Assembly: GCA_900314355.1 (NCBI GenBank)
Contig: OMUY01000073.1
Span: forward strand, 1-59,151
DNA: 59,151 nt
Direction of reading: 5' to 3'
From: an uncultured Eubacteriales bacterium
GTDB lineage: Bacteria > Bacillota > Clostridia > Oscillospirales > Acutalibacteraceae
Of the stretch, positions 8,077 to 15,142 are shown one piece after another (position 1 is the stretch's first letter; every line of letters starts with the position of its first letter). The notes beneath the pieces are model-generated. The model saw nothing but the letters and a program-made list of their open reading frames with translations. It did no database searches and had not been told where the DNA came from. The position numbers were made by a program, and so were the translations under genes.

Positions 8077-9197
8077 TGTCTAACTATAATATGTGCGTCC
8101 CATGTCTTTTGGGAATGGAGAAGCCTATTGCGGATGAGATTGTCGGTATGGGCGCCGATAATGTCGAAGCTGAAAACGGAAGAGTTCTTTTCTCCGGAGA
8201 CGAGCATATTCTCGCGAGAGTGAATATCTGTTCAAGATATTCCGAAAGAGTTTTGATCTTGACCGGACATTTTGAGGCGCATACTTTCGATGAGCTTTTT
8301 GAAAACACAAAAAAAATCAGATGGGCTGACTATATCGGCATGAAAGATAAATTTCCGGTAAAGGGCTACTGCTTAAATTCGGATCTTTTTTCTGTCAGAG
8401 ATTGCCAGGCTATAATAAAAAAGGCTGTTGTGGAATCATTAAAAAGCCGATATAGAACAGATTGGTTTGAGGAAACAGGCAGTCTTTATCAAATTCAGTT
8501 TTCCGTATTTAAAAACGATGTCTCGCTGTTCATAGATACATCTGGCACCGCGCTTCATAAAAGGGGATACCGTCCTCAGGCAAACGCGGCGCCGATAAAG
8601 GAAACTTTGGCTGCCGCCATGTGTTATTTTTCGCATTTAAGGGATTATCATACGCTTTATGATCCGATGTGCGGTTCGGGGACTGTCGCTGTCGAGGGAG
8701 CGCTTTTGGCAGCAAATATCGCTCCGGGAATTAACAGAGAATTTACTGCTGAAACATGGAGAAATATCAATCATGAGGTGTGGACTGAAGAAAGAGACCG
8801 CGCCAAATCCCTTGAAAAAAAAGATATATCTTTTTTCTGCTTTGCGTCCGACATAGATTCTCACGCCGTTAATACAGCAAAATTAAACGCGAAAAGGGCA
8901 GGCGTCGAAAAATATATAAAATTCGGTGTCTCCGATATTAAAGATTTTTCTCCTTCAACAGAAAAAGGAACGGTGATTACAAATCCTCCGTACGGAGAAA
9001 GACTTTCCGATATCAAATCGGCTGAAAAGCTTTACAGAGAAATGGGAAAAATATTTATTCCAAAAAAAGGCTGGAGCTATTCAATCATCGCGTCAGATGA
9101 GGATTTTGAAAAAAATTTCGGCAGGAAAGCGGACAAACGCCGAAAGCTTTACAACGGAATGATTAAATGTCAGCTGTATATGTATTTTAAGTATTAG
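8076..9197 (+). CDS. THUMP-domain rRNA (guanine-N2)-methyltransferase, RlmL/YpsC family
   Basis: 373 residues. The N-terminal third (about 1-160) is a ferredoxin-like plus THUMP RNA-binding region (PCLLGMEKPIADEI). The C-terminal two thirds are a Rossmann methyltransferase of the UPF0020 family. SAM motif I is DPMCGSGTVAVEGA, an acidic FASDID follows, and the catalytic motif IV is NPPYGERL, typical of N2-guanine methylation. B. subtilis YpsC and the E. coli RlmL N-terminal half methylate the 23S rRNA at G2445. The length matches YpsC. It shares its first base with the GDPD stop codon and ends the operon at the 9236-9298 terminator. Confidence 0.9.
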   Translation: MSNYNMCVPCLLGMEKPIADEIVGMGADNVEAENGRVLFSGDEHILARVNICSRYSERVLILTGHFEAHTFDELFENTKKIRWADYIGMKDKFPVKGYCLNSDLFSVRDCQAIIKKAVVESLKSRYRTDWFEETGSLYQIQFSVFKNDVSLFIDTSGTALHKRGYRPQANAAPIKETLAAAMCYFSHLRDYHTLYDPMCGSGTVAVEGALLAANIAPGINREFTAETWRNINHEVWTEERDRAKSLEKKDISFFCFASDIDSHAVNTAKLNAKRAGVEKYIKFGVSDIKDFSPSTEKGTVITNPPYGERLSDIKSAEKLYREMGKIFIPKKGWSYSIIASDEDFEKNFGRKADKRRKLYNGMIKCQLYMYFKY

Positions 9198-9235
9198 AAA
9201 TTTAAATATTTTATCTGTTGAAAATATAATAATAT

Positions 9236-9298
9236 GGGAACTGCCGGTAATACGGGTTTTAAAACAAACCTGAATACGACAGCTCCCTGTTTTTTTTA
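9236..9298 (+). terminator. Terminator of the pcrA operon
   Basis: GGGAACTG (9236-9243) pairs with CAGCTCCC (9280-9287, one mismatch), with an inner GGTTT/AAACC hairpin, followed by TGTTTTTTTT. Confidence 0.7.
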
Positions 9299-9300
9299 TA

Positions 9301-9792
9301 ATTTTTCAGGACTTTGATAAAAACAAACATATCGACGTGATTCATTATATCCGACTGCCTTTTAATAAAATCGGTTTCTGTGAGAAAAAAAAGTATAATT
9401 TTTATCTGATTTTTTTTCGGCAGTTAAATTTTTATCGACAAATTAATAAATTTAATTTTTTTTGCAGTATAAAATTGGTCTATTCAGACGCAGACTGCTT
9501 TAAAACAGCGGATAATAATTTTTCATAAGAAAAATCTAATAGATTTATCCTCGATTTATTTCCGCATTAGTCGGAATTATCTTTTTTATTTTCAAAAAGT
9601 TTTTTCAAAAATTTTATTTTATCAAATAAAACGAAGCCTCATCATACAAATTATTTTACAACCCTTCTCTGTATTTATGCTTTCGGTAAACATCGATTTT
9701 AAATATTAAGATAAAAATTTAATTTATATATACTTAATATTGTTGTCTGAAAATATATAAATAATAAAATATCAAAACAGAGGCTGAAACTT
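9301..9792. other. Noncoding AT-rich gap, nothing recognised
   Basis: About 490 bases between the terminator and the lipid kinase gene. A 63-codon open frame at 9337-9528 has no ribosome site and no family resemblance. An inverted pair GACTGCC/GGCAGTT (about 70 bases apart, near 9353 and 9419) is the only structure noticed. The promoter of the downstream gene is probably here, but I cannot pick a convincing one. Confidence 0.5.
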
Positions 9793-10767
9793 ATGAAACA
9801 TGTATTTGTTATTAATCCTCATGCCGGTAAAGGTAAAGCTGTCGAAACTGCGACAAGAGAAATAGAAAATTATGCGGATATTCATCCCGATTTTGACTAT
9901 CAGATATATGTCACAAGATATCCTGGAGATGGTCAGAATTTCGTAAAACATCTCGGAGATACGACGACGGAGCCTGTCAGAATTTATGCCTGCGGCGGCG
10001 ACGGCACTTTATACGAGGTCGCAAACGGAGCCTACGGCTATAAAAATATTGAAATCGGAGCGATTCCATGCGGTTCCGGAAACGATTATATCAGACTTTA
10101 CGGCACGCCCGATCAGTTCCAGAATATCGCGGCTCAGGTAGAGGGCAAATCTGCTGTTGTAGATGTAATAAAATGCGGAAACAGAATAGCGCTTAATCAG
10201 TGTTCTATGGGTTTTGACGCCGAAACTTGCAATAAACAGCAGGATTTTAAAAAATTTAAATTTCTTAACGCAAACGCTTCATATCTTGCGTCTATTCTGT
10301 ATTGTTTCCTTTTTAAAATGGATAACAACTTTACGATCTCGCTTGATGACAATGATTCGGAAAAATATCACGTCCTTTTCTGCTATGTCGGCAATTCAAG
10401 ATGGTACGGCTCAGGCTTTATGGCGGCTCCGTTCGCAATGCCCGATGACGGACTTTTGGATGTTGTCGTTGTCCGCAAAAATAATGATCCAAAGCTTAAA
10501 CTTCTCAAACTCATCAAACCTTACAAGGAAGGAAGGCTGATAAATCATCCAATCACAATATTTAACAGAGCTAAAAAAGTAAAGATACATTCTGATATGC
10601 CTGCCACCGTAAATATCGACGGCGAGTGCGAAAAACGAACCGATGTCGAGTTTGAAATCGTGCCCAAGGCGATGAGATTCATTGTCCCGACAAGCACCAC
10701 ATATTTTTCGGACAGGGAATCCGGAAAGATATCAAACGAAATAGACTTTTCTAAATTTAAATTTTAA
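9793..10767 (+). CDS. Diacylglycerol-kinase-family lipid kinase (DgkB/YegS-like)
   Basis: 324 residues with a complete DAGK catalytic domain. Nucleotide-binding motifs are NPHAGKGKA (8-16), CGGDGT (67-72) and PCGSGNDYIR (92-101). The C-terminal half holds the beta-sandwich, including the FNRAKKVKI and NIDGE elements of the YegS/DgkB fold. It phosphorylates diacylglycerol or a related lipid using ATP on the inner membrane face. DgkB recycles diacylglycerol released by lipoteichoic acid synthesis in Firmicutes. The exact lipid is not inferable. AGAGGC precedes the ATG. It is followed after 23 bases by the epimerase-like gene, a likely two-gene unit. Confidence 0.85.
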   Translation: MKHVFVINPHAGKGKAVETATREIENYADIHPDFDYQIYVTRYPGDGQNFVKHLGDTTTEPVRIYACGGDGTLYEVANGAYGYKNIEIGAIPCGSGNDYIRLYGTPDQFQNIAAQVEGKSAVVDVIKCGNRIALNQCSMGFDAETCNKQQDFKKFKFLNANASYLASILYCFLFKMDNNFTISLDDNDSEKYHVLFCYVGNSRWYGSGFMAAPFAMPDDGLLDVVVVRKNNDPKLKLLKLIKPYKEGRLINHPITIFNRAKKVKIHSDMPATVNIDGECEKRTDVEFEIVPKAMRFIVPTSTTYFSDRESGKISNEIDFSKFKF

Positions 10768-10790
10768 TTTTCAAGTTAGGAGAATTTATT

Positions 10791-11654
10791 ATGGCGGACA
10801 TAGAACGCATAGAAAACGATTTTCTTTCTGCCGGTGTTAAATATTACGGTTCAGAGCTTACATCCGTAAAATCAAAAAAGACAGGCAGGGAATTTATCTG
10901 GTGCGGCGACACATCTATCTGGTACGGACAAAGTCCTATTCTGTTTCCCATAGTCGGCAGACTTCTTGATGACAAATATATGCTGAACGGAAAAGAATAC
11001 TCTATGCCGAAACATGGTCTTTACAGAAAGAGAAATTCAACTCTCGTTTCAAACGACGGTTCATCTGTTACATTTATGCAGACCGATGACGATGAAACAT
11101 TTAAGAAATATCCTTTTCACTTTGATATTTATGTAAAATTTCAGCTTGAAGGCAAATCTCTCAAAGTGACCCATACTGTCGTCAATAAAAACGACGGAGT
11201 TATGTATTTTTCAATCGGCGCGCACCCTGCGTTTAACTGTCATATCGGAGATAAGTTAATCTTTGAAAAAAAAGAAACTCTTTCAACAGAGAAAATCGAT
11301 TCCGATTCCATAAGACTCAATGAAAAATTCCCGCTTCTCAAAAATTCAAATGAAATTGAAATAACCAAGGATATTTTCAAAGAAGACGCGTTGATATTAT
11401 CTGGGATAAAATCAAAATATGTCACTTTGAATGTTCCTGAGGACAGATACAGCGTTAAATTTGATTTCAATTCGTCTCCTTATCTCGGAATATGGGCGAA
11501 ACCCGGCGCTCCGTATGTATGTATAGAACCTTGGTGGGGAGTCAACGATTCAAGAGATAAAACAGATGATTTCTCGAAAAAAGATGAGATACTCTCTCTT
11601 GATTCCGGAAAAAAATTTGAGATGAGCTGGCAGGCGTATTTCGACGAACAATGA
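10791..11654 (+). CDS. Aldose-1-epimerase-family protein (LacX-like)
   Basis: 287 residues of the galactose mutarotase-like fold. Features are the sugar-pocket segments ILFPIVGRLL (about 45-54) and MPKHGLYR (about 70-77), the catalytic-type His in IGAHPAFNCH (142-151), and EPWWGVND near the C-terminus. This is the LacX/YeaD branch, distinct from the true GalM at 51230. The family interconverts sugar anomers; glucose-6-phosphate epimerases are also members, so the substrate is open. TTAGGAGAATTTATT gives a strong ribosome site. No terminator is obvious after it, and the next gene has its own promoter. Confidence 0.8.
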   Translation: MADIERIENDFLSAGVKYYGSELTSVKSKKTGREFIWCGDTSIWYGQSPILFPIVGRLLDDKYMLNGKEYSMPKHGLYRKRNSTLVSNDGSSVTFMQTDDDETFKKYPFHFDIYVKFQLEGKSLKVTHTVVNKNDGVMYFSIGAHPAFNCHIGDKLIFEKKETLSTEKIDSDSIRLNEKFPLLKNSNEIEITKDIFKEDALILSGIKSKYVTLNVPEDRYSVKFDFNSSPYLGIWAKPGAPYVCIEPWWGVNDSRDKTDDFSKKDEILSLDSGKKFEMSWQAYFDEQ

Positions 11655-11695
11655 GACGTTTGTTGTCATAAATTAATAAAATATAATATAATAAC

Positions 11696-11724
11696 TTGAC
11701 TTTTTTGATTTAATTTGGTATTAT
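11696..11724 (+). promoter_or_regulatory. Sigma-A promoter with extended -10 before the DUF1292 gene
   Basis: TTGACT (11696-11701), 17-base spacer, TATTAT (11719-11724) preceded by TGG. The predicted +1 (about 11731) falls on the first base of the GGAG ribosome site, so the leader would be only about a dozen bases. It may also feed the downstream 6S-like RNA. Confidence 0.7.
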
Positions 11725-11742
11725 TTAGACGGAGAATGAAAT

Positions 11743-12102
11743 ATGGCTGATAAGAAAAACAAACCATTAGATGAGCGTGGCGACATTTTTACCGACGATG
11801 AAGAAAGAGATAATTCAGAGCCTTTGATAGTCAGTGTAACTGACGAGCAGGGAAATGATCACAAATTTCAGGAGTTGGATTCTTTCGCCGAAGGTAATAA
11901 CGAATATGTTGCATTGCTTGCGATAATTGACGACAACGAGGAAGTATGGGACGCCGATGACGAACTCATCGTACTCAGAAGGGTATACGAGGGCGACGAT
12001 ATTATTCTCGAACCTATCGAAGATGAAAAAGAATTTATGCGAATAGGAAAAATTTTTGAGGAAAGACTTTCGGACGAATTCGATTTCGAAGACGACGATT
12101 AA
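11743..12102 (+). CDS. DUF1292 family protein (YrzB-like)
   Basis: 119 residues, very acidic, with no membrane or signal segment. The core from about residue 27 to 108 (PLIVSVTDEQGN, YVALLAIID, VLRRVYEGDD, LEPIEDEKEF) matches the DUF1292 family. That family is common in Firmicutes and usually sits near yrrK and alaS; those genes are not here. Function is unknown. The ribosome site GGAG (11731-11734) is eight bases from the ATG and lies at the predicted transcript start. The gene is followed 30 bases later by the probable 6S RNA, from which it may not be separated by a terminator. Confidence 0.85.
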   Translation: MADKKNKPLDERGDIFTDDEERDNSEPLIVSVTDEQGNDHKFQELDSFAEGNNEYVALLAIIDDNEEVWDADDELIVLRRVYEGDDIILEPIEDEKEFMRIGKIFEERLSDEFDFEDDD

Positions 12103-12132
12103 TCTGCCGTAATTCATTTTTTTAAAACATTT

Positions 12133-12328
12133 CTGCCTTGTGCGATAAATCTCAGCATATATTGACCCAACACTATTAATTTTTAGGGAGCTTTAAAATT
12201 CTCTTATGCGGAGCGCAGACCTCCCCGGTATTCCGGGACGAAGGGAGCCGGAAACATAGGACGCAGCACCCACCTGTTTTCAAGCAGGTTTCTATCTGCG
12301 GAGATCCGGCAAGGCGGATTTCTTTTTT
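12133..12328 (+). ncRNA. ssrS: Probable 6S RNA (RNA polymerase regulator)
   Basis: About 195 bases that fold as a long imperfect hairpin. The closing stem GCCTTG (12135-12140) pairs with CAAGGC (12310-12315). ATCTC (12149-12153) pairs with GAGAT (12301-12305), and GCA (12155-12157) with TGC (12297-12299). A wide central bubble follows. The apical part holds CTCCCCGG/CCGGG..GGGAG (12221-12247). On the 3' side of the bubble sits a small hairpin ACCTG/CAGGT (12272-12290), as in known 6S RNAs, with the flanking words GACGCAGCACCCACCT and CTGCGGAGAT resembling the E. coli 6S 3' half. 6S mimics an open promoter and sequesters sigma-A polymerase. It ends in TTTCTTTTTT, and a second terminator follows. 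An SRP RNA was considered, but its conserved tetraloop region is absent. Identified from memory of the family, without a covariance search. Confidence 0.65.
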
Positions 12329-12349
12329 AACTTTTGTCAAATAAAAAAG

Positions 12350-12377
12350 CTTCCGATAAAAATCGGAAGTTTTTTTG
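12350..12377. terminator. Bidirectional terminator between 6S RNA and YcxB-like gene
   Basis: CTTCCGAT and ATCGGAAG arms around AAAA, with AAAAAA on the left and TTTTTTT on the right. It serves both converging transcripts. Confidence 0.85.
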
Positions 12378-12854
12378 TTACCGCAGCTTATTATTCTGTT
12401 CTTTCAGAAAATTTATCAGCTTTTCTTTTAAATCTTTATTCTTAAACGAATTGTTGTCTATATAAATTTCATTTCCGTCTTTAAAAAAGAACACGGTAAT
12501 ATCAGAAAAAGATTTTATGGATTTAAGATTTCTCACCTGATATTCGGCGCTTTCTTTGTTTCTGACAAATATGATGTTGTCATGATTGAAAGTCACTTCA
12601 ATATTGTCGTTCTTGCCTTTTTTATAAAGTTTAAAAGCTGCATAACGAGTAATAAAAGGTGCGGCGACAGTTAAAGCGGCAAGCGCACCTGTCAAAACTG
12701 CCATTCTGAAGTTATTTTGATTAATATCAAATATAATAACCGCAATTAAGGCCAGCGCCAATATTGTGCAGAAAATATAAATTTTATAAAATATCCTTTT
12801 TGACAGGTATGACTTTATCAACTTGTCGGTTTCTTTGAATTTTAAGACGAACAT
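12378..12854 (-). CDS. YcxB-like membrane protein
   Basis: 158 residues. The N-terminal stretch includes two membrane helices (about 22-46 and 50-70) separated by a short loop. A soluble C-terminal domain follows (about 80-155), with the YcxB-like pattern of beta strands IEVTFNHDNIIFV, YQVRNLKSIKSF and VFFFKDGNEIYIDNNSF. The family has no established function. It is the last gene of the leftward uxuA operon, five bases after the aldolase stop, and ends directly at the shared terminator. The link to hexuronate use may be only positional. Confidence 0.7.
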   Translation of the reverse strand: MFVLKFKETDKLIKSYLSKRIFYKIYIFCTILALALIAVIIFDINQNNFRMAVLTGALAALTVAAPFITRYAAFKLYKKGKNDNIEVTFNHDNIIFVRNKESAEYQVRNLKSIKSFSDITVFFFKDGNEIYIDNNSFKNKDLKEKLINFLKEQNNKLR

Positions 12855-12859
12855 TAAAA

Positions 12860-13822
12860 TTACCGGCAGAGATGAATTGCGAATCCTGCAATTTCATCCG
12901 CTAAGTAAATGAATGTCATCTTTCCGTTTTTGTCGTATTTAGCTGATGAATAGTCAAGTTTCACATTTGCTTTTTCAAGTCTGTATACAGCTCTGTCGAC
13001 GGAATTTGTCTTAACAGCTATATGTCCGCAAGTTCCGCGGCCGTTTGATTTCATGTATTCAAATTTGTCGTCGCCTACAAAGTAGCTTACATCACATTCT
13101 CTTGAATTAAAACCGAAAATTTTTGTAATTAAATTTACATCCTTCTCGGCGTCTTTTTCATTGGAGACGTTTATTCCGATGTGCCCGAGTTTATAGCCAA
13201 GCATTGTTTTTACAGCTTCTTTTGTCATCTCTTCAACCGCGTCGTATCTGCCGGCGTCAATCAAATCGGATTTTACCATCCAGCTGCCGCCACATGCCAA
13301 AATTTTATCGGAACTCAAATAATCGTTCAGATTTTCCGAATTAACTCCGCCAGTCGGGATAAATTTCATGTTTACGTAAGGACCAGAAAGAGCTTTTATT
13401 GTCTTTATTCCGCCTAAATTCTCGGCGGGGAAGAATTTGACAACGTCAAGTCCGAATTCAATCGCTTCTTCAATATTTGAAGCGGTTGAGCATCCTGGAG
13501 TAATAGGAATATTATTTTCAACACAGTAGCCTACAACCTTCGGATTGAAACCGGGCGTTACGATGAATTTGGCTCCTGCATTTACTGCTCTTTTAACCTG
13601 GTCTACGGTAAGCACCGTTCCGGCTCCAACAAGCATTTCGGGACATTCGGCGCTTATTTTTTTAATTGACTCCTCTGCGGCGTCAGTTCTGAATGTGATT
13701 TCAGCGACCGGCAGTCCTCCGTTTACAAGTGCTTTCGCAAGCGGTAAAGCCTCGTCGGGGCTTGAAAGTTTTACGACAGGAATAATTCCTATTTTATAAA
13801 ATTCCTCTAAAAGCTTATTCAT
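12860..13822 (-). CDS. KDPG/KHG aldolase fused to a C-terminal VOC (glyoxalase-fold) domain
   Basis: 320 residues. Residues 1-208 are a full KDPG aldolase: class I TIM barrel with Glu41 and Arg45 in EITFRT, VGAGTV, VTPGFNP, the Schiff-base Lys129 in VVKFFPAE, and PTGGV. It cleaves 2-keto-3-deoxy-6-phosphogluconate to pyruvate and glyceraldehyde-3-phosphate. Residues 212-320 form a second domain (KLGHIGINVS..., GHIAVKTNSVDRAVYRLE..., FIYLADEIAGFAIHLCR) with the beta-alpha-beta-beta-beta pattern of vicinal-oxygen-chelate proteins. Aldolases are normally about 205-215 residues, so this is a true fusion. It lies 19 bases after uxuA in the same operon. The aldolase role is firm; the role of the VOC half is unknown. 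Confidence 0.9.
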   Translation of the reverse strand: MNKLLEEFYKIGIIPVVKLSSPDEALPLAKALVNGGLPVAEITFRTDAAEESIKKISAECPEMLVGAGTVLTVDQVKRAVNAGAKFIVTPGFNPKVVGYCVENNIPITPGCSTASNIEEAIEFGLDVVKFFPAENLGGIKTIKALSGPYVNMKFIPTGGVNSENLNDYLSSDKILACGGSWMVKSDLIDAGRYDAVEEMTKEAVKTMLGYKLGHIGINVSNEKDAEKDVNLITKIFGFNSRECDVSYFVGDDKFEYMKSNGRGTCGHIAVKTNSVDRAVYRLEKANVKLDYSSAKYDKNGKMTFIYLADEIAGFAIHLCR

Positions 13823-13841
13823 TTTTCAATCCTCTGTTTTA

Positions 13842-14897
13842 TTATTTTCTTTTTGAATCTTTTTCAATAGCTTCCCATAAACCGTTTAAATATGTGGCAC
13901 CGAGAGCTCTGTCGTAAAGTCCGTATCCGGGTCTTCCTGTCTCTCCCCAAATCATTCTGCCGTGGTCGGGACGTACATAACCGTCAAATCCGTTGTCATA
14001 AAGAGCTTTCATAATCTCGTACATGTCAAGCGAACCGCCTGATGAAAGGTGACCGGTCTCCTCAAATCCGTTTGGAAGAATTTTTACGTTTCTTAAATGC
14101 GCAAAATGTATTCTTCCCATTTTCGCGTATTTGGCGGCCATTTTTACAACGTCATTTTTTGGATTGCATCCTAAAGAACCTGTGCAGAGCGTTATTCCGT
14201 TGTGTTTGTCGTCAACAGTTCTCAAAAGTCTGTCAAGGTCGTCTTCAGTTGATATTATTCTCGGCAGACCAAAAATCGGCCAGCTCGGATCGTCTTCATG
14301 AATAGCCATATAGACGTCATATTCGGCGCATACCGGAATAACCTTTTTCAGAAAATATTCAAGATTAATCCATAAATCCTCGGCTGTCATTTTATTGTAT
14401 TCGCCAACAACCTCCGACAGCTCCTGTCTTGAATAACTTGCATCCCAACCGGGAAGAGTCAAATCAGAGTTGGAATTAAGCGGATTTACTTTGTCGACTT
14501 GTTCTTGATAATATACAAGTGATTTAGAGCCGTCGCTGTTTGCGTGATCAAGCTGAGTCCTTGTCCAGTCGAAAACAGGCATAAAATTATAGCATATACA
14601 TTTAATTCCGGCCTTGCCGAGTCTTCTTACGTTTTCGCAGTAATTCTCAATCAGTCTGTCTCTGTCGGGCTTGCCGAGTTTAATATCCTCATGAACCGGA
14701 ACTGATTCGATTACTTCGAATTTCAATCCGGCGTCTTCAGTCATTTTTTTCAGCTCGTCAATTGATTTCTGAGGCCATACCTCACCTACAGGAACGTCGT
14801 ATACGGCAGTGACTATTGAGTACATGCCGGGTATCTGCCTTATTTTTTCTAAAGTTATCTCATCGTCTTTTCCGTACCATCTGAATGAAAGTTTCAT
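13842..14897 (-). CDS. uxuA: Mannonate dehydratase
   Basis: 351 residues, the usual UxuA length. It dehydrates D-mannonate to 2-keto-3-deoxy-D-gluconate in glucuronate breakdown. The N-terminus [12 protein letters not shown] is characteristic, with [34 protein letters not shown] (metal and substrate ligands), [18 protein letters not shown] and [17 protein letters not shown] precedes the ATG. A consensus promoter sits at 14933-14961, and the KDPG aldolase fusion follows. The intervening kinase (kdgK) and the earlier enzymes (uxaC, uxuB) are not in the window. The divergent GH95 gene suggests coordinated use of plant or host glycans. Confidence 0.95.
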   Translation of the reverse strand: MKLSFRWYGKDDEITLEKIRQIPGMYSIVTAVYDVPVGEVWPQKSIDELKKMTEDAGLKFEVIESVPVHEDIKLGKPDRDRLIENYCENVRRLGKAGIKCICYNFMPVFDWTRTQLDHANSDGSKSLVYYQEQVDKVNPLNSNSDLTLPGWDASYSRQELSEVVGEYNKMTAEDLWINLEYFLKKVIPVCAEYDVYMAIHEDDPSWPIFGLPRIISTEDDLDRLLRTVDDKHNGITLCTGSLGCNPKNDVVKMAAKYAKMGRIHFAHLRNVKILPNGFEETGHLSSGGSLDMYEIMKALYDNGFDGYVRPDHGRMIWGETGRPGYGLYDRALGATYLNGLWEAIEKDSKRK

Positions 14898-14932
14898 TTA
14901 ATTTCTCCGTGACACTGTAATTATTAATTATT

Positions 14933-14961
14933 ATTTTAATGAAATGACAGAAATGTGTCAA
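14933..14961 (-). promoter_or_regulatory. Promoter of the uxuA operon with a small dyad
   Basis: Minus strand TTGACA (14961-14956), 17-base spacer, TAAAAT (14938-14933). An inverted repeat TGACA-N6-TGTCA (14945-14960) overlaps the -35 box and could be an operator, although five-base arms are weak evidence. Confidence 0.7.
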
Positions 14962-15065
14962 TCGAAAAAACATAAAAATTTCACAACCTGTTTTTATAAA
15001 TTATTGTTAGTATTTTTATGATTTTAGATTTCATTAAATTAATAACATAGAGCTGCTTTTTAGTC

Positions 15066-15095
15066 TTGAAATATAGCGCTAAATTGTTATATAAT
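15066..15095 (+). promoter_or_regulatory. Likely promoter of the GH95 gene
   Basis: TTGAAA (15066-15071), 18-base spacer, TATAAT (15090-15095), about 48 bases before the ATG. Confidence 0.5.
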
Positions 15096-15142
15096 GTTAT
15101 AAAAGGTTTTTAAAAATTATTAAATTATAGTAGGTTTTTAAA

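Noticed and set aside
9337-9528. 63-codon open frame in the gap before the lipid kinase gene
   Set aside because: No ribosome site, no family resemblance, and amino-acid content (Phe, Asn, Lys) expected from translated AT-rich noncoding DNA.
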